Assembly: GCA_038143955.1 (NCBI GenBank)
Contig: JAYQMT010000004.1
Span: 124,001-188,000, forward strand
DNA: 64,000 bases
Origin: Porticoccus sp038143955
GTDB lineage: Bacteria; Pseudomonadota; Gammaproteobacteria; Pseudomonadales; Porticoccaceae
Reading direction: 5' to 3'
Positions 27,656 through 36,717 of this stretch are shown in pieces. A program made the translations under genes and the position numbers. Under the pieces are notes generated by a model that searched no databases, had not been told where the DNA came from, and saw only the letters and a list, made by a program, of their open reading frames with translations. How positions within the stretch are numbered: the stretch's first letter is position 1; every line of letters begins with the position of its first letter.

Positions 27656-29062
27656 ATGAAAATTAAAACAAGCTGGTTAAATAGCGGTAAAACCGTAAAA
27701 ATTCCTTTGTGTCCACCATCATTTTTTCCTGGTGAGACATTAAACTTAACTGTAAATTGGGGCGATGGCTCTGGTAATGAAACTATTACTAGTTTTGATA
27801 GTTCAGATCAGGTCACTGATGGTGCTGGAACTGTAGTTGCCAACCTACTCAGTCATCAATACACAGGAACTTCTGGTCATAAGACTATCACTATTACTGG
27901 TGGTTATGGCAATAAGATTGCATTTATGCAAACTGTGAAGCAAGACAGTAATGGGGACACTCAAGATACAACTTCTTCGGGTACTAGGTGGCTCTTCAAA
28001 AAAATATTTGAATGTAATACTGGTACTCAGTTTTACGTTCATGGACAAGGAGATTTTAGAGGCTTTGGTAGGCTTCAAACACTTGGTTCAAACATTGAAT
28101 CGCTAACCTCGGCAAATCCCGAAACAGCTATAGCCCTATCTAGTGCGAGTACTGCCACTATGTTGATGGATAAGACTTTTTTTAATTGTCCTAAGCTACA
28201 GTACTTTGGTGAATTCAGCCCAACAAATGCGACTAGTTTACAATACACATTATCTAAATGTGTAAAATTAAATAAATGTCAGGCGATTAATGATTGGGAT
28301 ATGGAAAAAGTGACTATCGCAACAGGAGCTTGTAAGGATTCTGCAATATCCGTAGGATTATGGAAATGGTTCATGGAGTCGGAAAGCAAAGATTACGCCA
28401 TTGAAGATATGTCTGGTATGTTTGAAGGAGCCGACTTTAATAAAGGAATTAATGGATGGGACCTGTCTACTGTAAAAGATACGTCAAACATGTTCAAAGA
28501 CTCTAATTTCAATAAGCCAATATGGAAATGGTTTAAAGAAGATAATGTTCTTGAGAATATGGATGGAATGTTTCAAAATAATGAAGATTTCGACAAAGGT
28601 ATTCAGGGTTGGGACTTAGCTGATGATATTAGCCAAACCGATGCATTTGATGGTGCGCCGCAAGTAGGTGAAGCTCAAGTTCCTAGTGTCATAACTGTAC
28701 CTGAACTCCCTGTTCTAGATGATTCTGGTGACTATAGGTTTTACTATCAGGCTATTCCTCCAAGTGGAGAAATTGGGACATTTAATTCTTATGATAACGT
28801 ATATACTTATGGTTATCAGTATCAGAATAGTGGTTACTACCTGCGCCTGGAGAGGGAAAATGCGGGGACTGATAATGAATATATAACCATACACTTAAAA
28901 GATCGTGATGATAATCAAATTAAGGTATACGACAATGGTAGCGATAATGGGTTTGATGTTCTGATAAACTATCCGTCGGCGGCTGTTGATGGAGGGTTTT
29001 ATCACATGGTTCCATCTATCGATGTCACTCTTGATACTATATCGGAATGGCCATCATCTTAA
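27656..29062 (+). CDS. PKD-like / DUF285 (BspA-type) repeat protein
   Basis: A 468-residue protein, the only plus-strand gene between 144 and 41.9 kb. Residues 25-90 look like a PKD-type beta-sandwich (LTVNWGDGSGNET, HQYTGTSGHKTITITGG). Residues about 250-330 hold DUF285 repeats with the 'MSGMF...W DLS' pattern (MSGMFEGADFNKGINGWDLS, TSNMFKDSNF). A separate C-terminal domain follows. DUF285 proteins are often surface or adhesion proteins. No signal peptide or membrane segment is seen. The gene has its own terminator, so it looks like a self-contained insertion (moron). It could be a virion decoration or receptor-binding protein. Confidence 0.8.
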   Translation: MKIKTSWLNSGKTVKIPLCPPSFFPGETLNLTVNWGDGSGNETITSFDSSDQVTDGAGTVVANLLSHQYTGTSGHKTITITGGYGNKIAFMQTVKQDSNGDTQDTTSSGTRWLFKKIFECNTGTQFYVHGQGDFRGFGRLQTLGSNIESLTSANPETAIALSSASTATMLMDKTFFNCPKLQYFGEFSPTNATSLQYTLSKCVKLNKCQAINDWDMEKVTIATGACKDSAISVGLWKWFMESESKDYAIEDMSGMFEGADFNKGINGWDLSTVKDTSNMFKDSNFNKPIWKWFKEDNVLENMDGMFQNNEDFDKGIQGWDLADDISQTDAFDGAPQVGEAQVPSVITVPELPVLDDSGDYRFYYQAIPPSGEIGTFNSYDNVYTYGYQYQNSGYYLRLERENAGTDNEYITIHLKDRDDNQIKVYDNGSDNGFDVLINYPSAAVDGGFYHMVPSIDVTLDTISEWPSS

Positions 29063-29090
29063 ATCTTAATTAAAATTAAACTAAATTTAA

Positions 29091-29115
29091 GCCCGCCGTA
29101 ATGGCGGGCTTTTTT
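29091..29115 (+). terminator. rho-independent terminator
   Basis: A perfect 7-bp GC stem, GCCCGCC and GGCGGGC, with loop GTAAT and six T directly after. It ends the transcript of the DUF285 gene. The opposite strand lacks a good T-run, so it acts mainly on the plus strand. Confidence 0.92.
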
Positions 29116-29137
29116 GTTTTGAATTGATAGCTCTTAA

Positions 29138-29422
29138 TTATTTTTTTTGTTTTATATTTTTAAAAATATGTTTTAGGTAAATATAAAAAGCATAGAACAG
29201 GGGGAAGAATCCAATAAAAAACACGAGCGCGCCAATTAGACTAAAAGCCAAATAAGGAGTAGTGTAGTCAATCAAATCAGTTTGATTAATTTTATTACTT
29301 GCCTGGTTAATTGGATCAGGATTATGGTTGACCCAGGGCATATTAGTTGTATTTTTTTTGTTTTTAATTGGTTGCATGCAACCCAAAGAATTAAGTAGTA
29401 AAAATATAATTATATATTTCAT
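29138..29422 (-). CDS. small lipoprotein-like / membrane protein (u-spanin candidate)
   Basis: A 94-residue protein. The N-terminus MKYIIIFLLLNSLGCMQP is a signal sequence with a lipobox-like Cys. About 40 polar residues follow, then a C-terminal membrane segment (YLAFSLIGALVFFIGFFPLFY) and a basic tail. An N-terminal lipid anchor with a C-terminal membrane helix is the layout of unimolecular spanins such as T1 gp11. The periplasmic part is short, the lipobox imperfect, and a membrane protein of other function is possible. The start overlaps the upstream stop (ATGA). Confidence 0.5.
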   Translation of the reverse strand: MKYIIIFLLLNSLGCMQPIKNKKNTTNMPWVNHNPDPINQASNKINQTDLIDYTTPYLAFSLIGALVFFIGFFPLFYAFYIYLKHIFKNIKQKK

Positions 29423-29732
29423 CTAACCTTGTATCTTTTTAAGAATCTGATAACTTCGTTGAGGTTAAAAGAATTAATTCTTTTGACAACAATGTCGCCA
29501 CATTCAGGATGCATTGAAATGCCGTCTTCATTATCAGAATAAGTTAATAAATAAGTAATATAATCATGAGCGCCATTTTTTTAAGCCAAGACCAATAAGA
29601 TGATCGCGTTCCTTTTGGGCAAGAAAGTAAAACATCTTCAAAACAATAAACCTTACTGAATAATGTAATATCTCTAAAACAAGAGATTTCACTTGGCGGC
29701 TCAGACAGAGAACAGTCGATTATTAGATTCAT
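29419..29732 (-). CDS. hypothetical protein, about 104 aa (one frameshift)
   Basis: Starts MNLIIDCSLSEPPSEISCFR and continues to SYWSWLKK. One added A in the A7 run near 29577-29583 gives NGAHDYITYLLTYSDNEDG and CGDIVVKRINSFNLNEVI. It ends at 29419, where TGA overlaps the next ATG. The N-terminal LIIDCS and the ITY strand look like a small alpha/beta phage protein. No family is recognised. Confidence 0.5.
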
Positions 29733-29752
29733 AAAAATGAATACACTTAACT

Positions 29753-30166
29753 TTAGCTTTGATGGTCTTGTATGATGATGTCAAAAAGTGAAGGATCAAT
29801 CTTGAGACCGCAAGAATTAATCTTTTCAATATCAATCCACATAAAATCTGTGTGTTCGAAATTTAAATTAGGATTAATTCTTTCCTTAGAATTGAATTTA
29901 TACAAGAAAAAACATGAATCTATTTTGTTTATCTCAGTTACAAAAGAAAGATTTTTAACATCAACATTTATGCCAGCCTCTTCGAATAGCTCTCTTGAGG
30001 CGCAATCTATTGGAGATTCGTTTGCTTCAATTGACCCACAAAAAATAGACCAATACCCTGGGAATGAAGTCGGAGAGTTTGTTATCGGGCAAATTTCAAT
30101 CCTTTTAGCCAAAAGCAAAGAGTCGTTGTGTTTAACAACTACTCCGGCATAGAAGTTTTTATCCAT
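29753..30166 (-). CDS. Nudix hydrolase
   Basis: A 137-residue Nudix enzyme. The Nudix box GSIEANESPIDCASRELFEE followed by AGI matches G-x5-E-x7-REUxEExGU exactly, with the metal-binding Glu residues present. Nudix proteins hydrolyse nucleoside diphosphates linked to other groups (oxidised nucleotides, NDP-sugars, NADH). Its place between nucleotide metabolism (nrdA) and the glycan genes fits several of these substrates. The start overlaps the end of the subtilase gene by eight bases. Confidence 0.9.
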   Translation of the reverse strand: MDKNFYAGVVVKHNDSLLLAKRIEICPITNSPTSFPGYWSIFCGSIEANESPIDCASRELFEEAGINVDVKNLSFVTEINKIDSCFFLYKFNSKERINPNLNFEHTDFMWIDIEKINSCGLKIDPSLFDIIIQDHQS

Positions 30167-31451
30167 TCTTTTGCTCTAGTTCAAACTTTAAGTCCCAATC
30201 AAAATCTTCATAATCATCTTCTTTCGAAAAATATATGTAATAAAAAAGAGCGACAGAGATTAAGCTAGCAACACATACCCACAGCAATCGAGATTTAAAT
30301 AGCTTGATATACCACTTTGATTTAGGCTCAGGCTTGGGTTTAGGCTCAGGCTTGGGCTCAGGCTTGGGTTTAGGCTCAGGCTTGGGCTCAGGCTTGGGTT
30401 TAGGCTCAGGCTTGGGCTCAGGCTTGGGTTTAGGCTCAGGCTTGGGCTCAGGCTTGGGTTTAGGCTCAGGCTTGGGCTCAGGCTCAGGCTTGGGCTCAGG
30501 CTTGGGCTCAGGCTTGGGTTTAGGCTCAGGCTTGGGCTCAGGCTTGGGTTTTGAATCTTTGGTGCCTAGTATTAATTCATCAGCATCAATAATTCCGTGC
30601 CCCCAATCATTATCTTTACCTGATTTTCCTTTGTCGTCAGCAGTGACTGCAAGTAATCTTCTAATATCATCAACCGTATAAGGCTTATTAAGTTCTTTAA
30701 ATTTTGATATTAAAAGGGCTATTACCCCTGAAACAAATGGGCAGGCCATTGAAGTTCCGCTAAGCCTTGCATATCCACCATTTTTATAAGTGCTAAAAAT
30801 AGAAACTCCAGGCGCAGAAACCTCAACCTCCGAACCTTTTGAGGAAAAATAGGCGATCCTTTGTGTTTTATCAAAAGCTCCCACTGCCACGCATTCTTCA
30901 AAAGCTGCAGGATAGTTAACCCCTGCTAGACCAGTATTTCCTGCAGCACAAATTACTGGAATGTTTTTTGCATACGCTTTTCTGCCTGCCGCTTGCACGT
31001 TTGGACTTGGAGAAGATCCGCCTAGGGACATACTAATAATGTCAACTTCTTGACTTACGCAGTATTCAATTGCATCCGCAATTCCTTGATTTGACCCGCT
31101 ACCGCTATTACTTAGACCTTTAACGGAAAGGCATTTTGAATCTGGAGCAACCCCAACCATACCAGTTTCATTGTTTTTTGCACATATAATACCAACACAA
31201 TGCGTCTGATGACCATGTTTATCATCAATAGATTCGTTCGGTATAAAGCTTTATCCTTTTATTGCGTTCTCGCCAATATCAGGATGATTTGGGTGACCAG
31301 TGTCAATCACGCCGATAAGTACATTTTTACCGGTAGATGAAGACCAGATTTTGGGTATTTCTAATTGATTAAGGCCCCAATCGGTTGTCTGGGAAAATGA
31401 GCTATAAACTTGTTCAATTTTTAATGGAGGGAGTTTTATGTCGTTGTGCAT
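30159..31451 (-). CDS. membrane-anchored subtilisin-like (S8) protease, in-frame stop
   Basis: A 430-codon reading frame with a single in-frame TAA at 31251-31253. The frame is unchanged on both sides. The catalytic triad is present: Asp50 (VIDTGHPNHPDI), His81 (HGHQTHCVG) and Ser234 (SGTSMACPF), with the oxyanion Asn (CAAGNTG). After the protease come about 80 residues of K/P/E repeats and a C-terminal membrane helix (LLWVCVASLISVALFYYIYF) with a short acidic tail. There is no signal peptide, so it would be tail-anchored. It could process phage proteins or attack host or competing-phage proteins. The stop is probably a base error (expected Tyr or Ser). Confidence 0.85.
30321..30550 (-). repeat. 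30-nt tandem repeat coding for Lys/Pro/Glu linker
   Basis: A tandem array of a 30-base unit, with some shorter variants, whose minus-strand translation is a repeating decapeptide of Pro, Lys and Glu (PKPKPEPKPE type). It forms a stiff, charged linker between the protease and its membrane helix. It codes for protein and is not a CRISPR array. Confidence 0.9.
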
Positions 31452-31468
31452 GTAAATGTATTACACAT

Positions 31469-33907
31469 TTACTGACAACTTTCGCATATATCTCCATTTT
31501 TCATAGCCTCAATACTGCAAGCAGTTGCTTCTTTGGAATGATTTTCTTCTGTAGATTTTTCAACCTTACTTGCAGCTCTATTCCTTAGGTAATAAGTAGT
31601 TTTTAAACCAGCTTCCCAGCATGCCATGTAAATATCATTCAAGTATTTCAATGATGTTGATTTATTGTATAAATTAAAACTAATTGCTTGGTCAATCCAT
31701 TTTTGCCTGACCGAATTACATTCAATTAATTTAAACATATCTCTGTCAAATGCTGTTTTATATTTTTCCTTGACATCATGTGGAATGTGTCCATTAGCTA
31801 AAGATAAATCGCCATCAATGCTTTTTATAAAGCTGGCTAGCTCTGGGTTCCATAGTCCTTTTTCTTTCATATCATTCACGAAGTGAGGATTTGTTATGTA
31901 AAAATTTCCGCTTTTATTTTCATAAACAAATAAGACTGAAAAGTTTGGCTCTATGCTTTGCTCAACACCATTAATATATCCAATTGTAGCAGTTGGAGCA
32001 ATAGCCATAACATTAGAGTTTCTCATTCCAAACTCAGCAATATGCTTCCTGACTTTTTTCCCACTCTTTTAAAGTTTCGGTAGCTTTTGTTTTGTTTTTT
32101 CTATAAGACATTAAGCTATTGTAGGAATCTATAGGCAGCTGGCCGGCGCTCCATAGTGAACCTTCATAAGTTTTATAATGACCTCTCTCTTTGGCTAGCT
32201 TTGAGCTTGCATAAATCGCATGGCAAGAATAAAACTCAAAAAGTTTGTCGTTAAATTCTATGGCTTCATCACTGTCGATCCGAATATTCATTTTATGAAG
32301 AACATCGTGAATAGACATCATACCTAGCCCAATTGGCCTGTGTTTAAGATTCGAATTACTTGCTTCTTTGGTCGGATAAAAATTTAAATCAATTACATTG
32401 TCCAAGATTCTAATTGCGGTATGTATAGTTTCTTTTAGTTTGTTATAATCGATTTTAAATTCCGATCCACCATGAATTTGTTTTTGCTCTAAGTGGTTAA
32501 GTAGATTAATAGACCCAAGATTGCAGACAGCCGTTTCTCCAGTTTTAACTTTTTCTCCATGTTGGTACTCTGAAGATTTAGTATGAAGAGTTATTTCTGT
32601 ACAGAGATTAGAGCTTCGAACCGTGCCTTCGTGCTGATTCGTATATCTAATATTACATGGATCTTTAAAAGTGTTCCATGGATGAGAAGTTTCAAATAAT
32701 ACCTTGAGCATTTTTTTCCAAAGGTCTTTTGCTGTGGTTATTCTATAATTTTTTACCAAACCCTCTTCGGCTTTGTCGCAAAGCTCATTGTACTTTTTGT
32801 CAAATTCTTCCCCGAATAAATCATGCAATTCAGATTCTTTTGGGTCAAAGAAATACCAAACATCTTCATTTTTAACTCTTCTCATGAATTCATCGGGAAT
32901 CCATGAGGCAGTATTCATATCGTGGCAACGTAATCTGTCATCTCCAGTATTTCTTCTTAAATTTAAGAAGTCTTCAAAATCTAAATGCCAGGGCTCTAGA
33001 TATGCGCAACCAGCACCAGGACGCTTGCCCCCTTGGTTTACTGCCACCAGAAGATCATTGTATATTTTAAGCCAAGGAACAAGGCCACTAGAGATACCAT
33101 TAGTTCCCTGAATATGAGAACCTGTAGAACGAAAAGGGGTAACATCAAGACCAAGACCACCGGCATATTTTGATTTGCGAGCTTCTTGCCAAGCGCCGTC
33201 AAAAATACCGTCAATACTATCATCAAAAGTATTAAGATAGCAGGAGCTGAGCTGCGAGCGAGTAGTTCCACTATTAAAAAGGGTTGGGGTTGAAGGAGTG
33301 TATAAAAATTGACTAAAAAGATTATAAAACTCAATAGCTTTATCATCTTTATTTTCTTCATTTAAAGCTAAGCCCATTGCCACTCTCATCCAGAAAGCCT
33401 GAGGAGTTTCCATGAGTTTTTGATCCTGCCTGAGAAAATATCTATCAAAAAGAATTTGAATACCTAGGTATTTGAAATCTTTATCCCTACTTATTTTGAT
33501 TGCTTCTGATAGTTTATTGAGATTAAAATCAAGTAAAGCTGGGTTTAGGCGATCAGCCTTTACTAATTTTTTAATATTTTGAATAAAACTTTTTCTGTAT
33601 TGAAGTCTAAAAGCGTCGGAATCAACGCCTTCTTTAAACACTTCCTTGTATAAGCAGATTAATAAAAGTTGAGCTGCAGCGTAAGAATAATTAGGCTCTT
33701 TTTCGATTTTTTCTCTTGCCGAAAGAATAAGAGCTTGATCTATTTCCTTGGTTGTTATCTTATCGAAGAGTTGCAGTTGAGCATCTAATACAATTTCACT
33801 TGCGGATACATATTCTATTTCATGGCAGGCTCTTTGCGCACTTGCATTTATTTTATCTACTTCAAAATTTTCTAGCCTACCATTTCTTTTTTTACTTTTA
33901 TATCCAT
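31469..33907 (-). CDS. nrdA: ribonucleotide reductase alpha subunit (two frameshifts)
   Basis: A class I R1 protein of about 812 residues. The rebuilt N-terminus is an ATP-cone (KKRNGRLENFEVDKINASAQ), recovered by adding one A near 33885-33892. Core residues are present: STPTLFNSGT, SQLSSC (redox Cys), SNLCTEI (Asn, catalytic Cys, Glu), ETAVCNLGSINL (second redox Cys) and PTATIGYINGVEQS. A second break (one extra A near 32067) separates VRKHIAEFGMRN from the main frame. The C-terminal tail GDICESCQ holds the Cys pair for reduction. Net length is 3n as expected for one deletion plus one insertion. Provides dNTPs with NrdB. Confidence 0.93.
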
Positions 33908-33970
33908 GAAATTATTTTACACAGTTGAGGTATATTTTTTTAGTTAAAAATTCTTTTTTGCTAAGTTTTT

Positions 33971-33999
33971 ATAATAGCAGAAAAAAATGTGTAATGCAA
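33971..33999 (-). promoter_or_regulatory. sigma70 promoter of nrdA
   Basis: Minus-strand TTGCAT, 17-base spacer, TATTAT, about 64 bases upstream of the nrdA ATG at 33907. It lies in the 33908-34026 gap, which holds no gene. Confidence 0.65.
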
Positions 34000-34026
34000 C
34001 ACTAAACTTAAGGAGTTATTAACAAT

Positions 34027-34857
34027 CTATTTTTTAACTGCAGATTCAGATCTGGCCCAATCTAGGTCTTTTCTGACATTGAGGTTAACTTTCCATACAG
34101 ACTTTAATAGCTCTGGGTCTAAACCATTTTTCTCAAAAGTTTTAATGAGTGCGTTTATATCTTTAGGAAAGCACGTGCCTCCAAAGCCTTTATCACCATC
34201 ATGCCCAGGAACTTGAAAGTGAGATTGGCCGATTCTTCTGTCTGTAATCACGCCATGAATAATGGCATGCCAGTCTAAACCAAGCTTTGTTATTAAGGTA
34301 TAAACTTCATTAAAAAAACTAACTTTAGTAGCAAAAAAACAATTAGCAATATATTTTACTGATTCAGACTCATCACTCTTCATTAATACGGTCTGTATAT
34401 TAGGAAAAGCCTTGTTGAATAATTTAATTACTTTTTCGCCAATACTTTTCTTTTTTGTGTGTCCGACGATATGTCTATCTGCATTAACGAAGTCTTCTTT
34501 CGCAAATTTCGCAGTAAGGAATTCAGGAGAATGAACAATATTTAAACTTGGATGTTTTGATTGTAAGGATTTAGTTGTTCCGATTGGTACTGTAGATTTT
34601 ATAATAAAGACCGCACTCGATCCTATCGAGTCAATTTCATCGAAGCAAGATTCTATAATTGACAAATTACAGTCTTCTCCCATAACGTCCTTCATTGGAG
34701 TTGGAACGCTGACAAAAACAAAATCTTGAGATAAAGTATCTTCTAGTGAATTTTTAGAAACCCCTGGATTCTTGTCAAATATTTTTACATCGTATTTGGA
34801 AAATCCATTCGCCACAGCAGAGCCTACAAACCCATTACCAATTACGCCGATTTTCAT
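34027..34857 (-). CDS. UDP-glucose/GDP-mannose dehydrogenase-like, short form
   Basis: A 276-residue protein. It has an N-terminal NAD fold MKIGVIGNGFVGSAVA, FVFVSVPTPM, IKSTVPIGTT near residue 95 and the active-site region DKGFGGTCFPKD with its catalytic Cys near 235. The family usually runs to 390-440 residues. Here the C-terminal UDP-binding domain is absent, so the enzyme may act on a different donor or be a reduced phage form. Intact and overlapping the epimerase gene upstream by four bases. Would oxidise a sugar nucleotide to a uronic acid. Confidence 0.85.
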   Translation of the reverse strand: MKIGVIGNGFVGSAVANGFSKYDVKIFDKNPGVSKNSLEDTLSQDFVFVSVPTPMKDVMGEDCNLSIIESCFDEIDSIGSSAVFIIKSTVPIGTTKSLQSKHPSLNIVHSPEFLTAKFAKEDFVNADRHIVGHTKKKSIGEKVIKLFNKAFPNIQTVLMKSDESESVKYIANCFFATKVSFFNEVYTLITKLGLDWHAIIHGVITDRRIGQSHFQVPGHDGDKGFGGTCFPKDINALIKTFEKNGLDPELLKSVWKVNLNVRKDLDWARSESAVKK

Positions 34858-35762
34858 TGGGGCTTGTTAGCTTCAACCCAATCTTCGAATTTTTGAGTAG
34901 GATTCCATCTAAGCATTGACCTTGCTTTTGTATTGTCCGCTAAAGTTTCTCGAGCTTCTCCTGGTCTAGCGTCAATAAAGGTATGTTCTCCGCCGACTAG
35001 TTTAACTATATCAAGCACAGAATGATTAGTTCCAGTTCCTAGATTAAAGAGCTCCCCAATAATTTCTTTATTGTCTGATTCGCCAGCTAAATACATGGCT
35101 TCAACAATGTCTTTAACGTATGTATAATCTCTGGTTTGAAGTCCATCGCCTACAACAGTCATTGGTTTGCCCAATTCTTTTTGTCTAAAAAATAATCCCA
35201 CAACAGGGGCGTAATCTCCAGCTAAAGGCTGGCGCTCACCATAAACATTAAAAAATCTAAAAAGCACAGTCTCTAACCCGAAAAGTTTCGTATACATCTT
35301 GCATAGCTCTTCGCAGTTAGCTTTGCTTACTGAATATGGGTTTAAGCAGTCGTTAGGCATATCTTCTTTCAAGGGAATTGGGTTGGCTAACCCATAACAA
35401 GAAGAAGTGCCTGCAAACATTACTCTTTTGCAATTGTTTAATCTAGCGCCCTGCAATACGTTAACCGTACCGAGCGAATTATTTTTAACTGCATCCGATG
35501 GGTCTTCAACGCAAATCTGTATACGAGAGCGAGCAGCTAAGTGAAAAACCAAATCAACACCCTTAAATAGTGGCTCTAACTTGTCGAAATCACATATATC
35601 AACCTTATGATTTTCTGTATCATTTCTCCAATTAAATTCGGAATTAGCCGTTGATGATTCATCATCAACAACAACTACCTTGTACCCTGCTTGAAGTAAT
35701 CTTTCAACTAAATGACTGCCTATAAAGCCGGCGCCCCCTGTAACTAAACATTTTTTAATCAT
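34854..35762 (-). CDS. NAD-dependent nucleotide-sugar epimerase/decarboxylase
   Basis: An extended SDR of 302 residues. It has TGGAGFIGSHLVERLL at the N-terminus, VFHLAARSR near residue 72, a GTSSCYG region, YSVSK (catalytic Tyr and Lys) near 143 and FRFFNVYGERQ. The sequence resembles UDP-glucose 4-epimerase and UDP-glucuronate decarboxylase. Which reaction it does cannot be decided. Next to the UDP-glucose dehydrogenase-like gene, a UDP-xylose or UDP-galacturonate route is plausible. Intact. Confidence 0.85.
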   Translation of the reverse strand: MIKKCLVTGGAGFIGSHLVERLLQAGYKVVVVDDESSTANSEFNWRNDTENHKVDICDFDKLEPLFKGVDLVFHLAARSRIQICVEDPSDAVKNNSLGTVNVLQGARLNNCKRVMFAGTSSCYGLANPIPLKEDMPNDCLNPYSVSKANCEELCKMYTKLFGLETVLFRFFNVYGERQPLAGDYAPVVGLFFRQKELGKPMTVVGDGLQTRDYTYVKDIVEAMYLAGESDNKEIIGELFNLGTGTNHSVLDIVKLVGGEHTFIDARPGEARETLADNTKARSMLRWNPTQKFEDWVEANKPQ

Positions 35763-36717
35763 AATTTATTGTACACGTGTTTTTTGTACCATTGGTAAGT
35801 TTTTTTAATCCCTTGCTGTAGGTTAAAATTTTGCATAAAACCTATAGATTTTATCCTTGAGTTATCCATTTTTTTACGCATTGTACCATCAGGTTTTGAT
35901 GAATCAAAAACAATTGAGCCTTCGTATTTAACGCAAGATTTTATTATATCAGCCAATTCTAATATTGAAACTTCATCATCTGAGCCACAATTAATATGAG
36001 ATATGCCTTGTGAGTAAACATTTTTTGCAGATAAATTTTCAAGACAGTATACTAGCGCATTAGCCAAATCATCTACCAGTAAAAATTCTCTAAGAGGCTT
36101 TCCGGTACCCCAAATCTCAATAGAATTATTGTTGTTTTGTTTTGCTAGGTGTATTTTATGTATCAGCGCAGGTAATACATGGGAAGTTTTAGGGTCAAAG
36201 TTATCTCTTGGTCCGTAGAGGTTACAAGGCATCACTGAATAAAAATTGCTGCCATATTGATGGTAAAAACTTTCACACATCTTTAGGGCTGCGATTTTTG
36301 CAACCGCATACGGCTCATTGGTCCATTCTAAAAGCCCCGTCAATAGGTATTCTTCTTTTATCGGTATTTTTGCTTCACGTGGATAAATGCAGGAAGATCC
36401 TAGGTTAATTAATTTATCAACAGAATGATCATGGGATGATTTTATGATGTTGGATGCTATTTGTATATTTTCATATATGAAATCGCCTCGATACGTATCA
36501 TTAGCCAATATACCTCCGACTCTTGCTGCGCATAAAATAACGTAGTCTATCTTCTCTTTTTTAAAAAAAAAAACATCAACAGCTTTTTGGTTTAATAGAT
36601 CAAGCTCTTTTCTTGTTTTAGTTATTATGTTTTCAAAACCTTTAGTTTTTAAATTATCAACAACCGCAGAACCTACCATTCCTCGATGGCCTGCGACAAA
36701 AACTTTTTATTCTTCAC
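35759..36717 (-). CDS. fcl: GDP-L-fucose synthase (one frameshift)
   Basis: Catalyses the 3,5-epimerisation and 4-reduction of GDP-4-keto-6-deoxymannose to GDP-L-fucose. Motifs are VGSAVVDNL, CAARVGG near residue 55, NLGSSCIYP near 100 and the catalytic YAVAK near 130. The uninterrupted frame starts late. Restoring one A in AAAAA near 36705 gives a GTG start at 36717 and KVFVAGHRGMVGS, the full GxxGxxG loop. GTGA then overlaps the gmd stop. Length about 319 residues, normal for the family. Confidence 0.9.

Noticed and set aside
30321..30550. Possible CRISPR array (regular repeats)
   Set aside because: The repeats are adjacent without unique spacers and code in frame for the K/P/E linker of the protease.
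30304..30681. Plus-strand reading frame of glycine/serine/leucine repeats
   Set aside because: It is the mirror of the protease linker on the other strand. No start signal or homology supports it.
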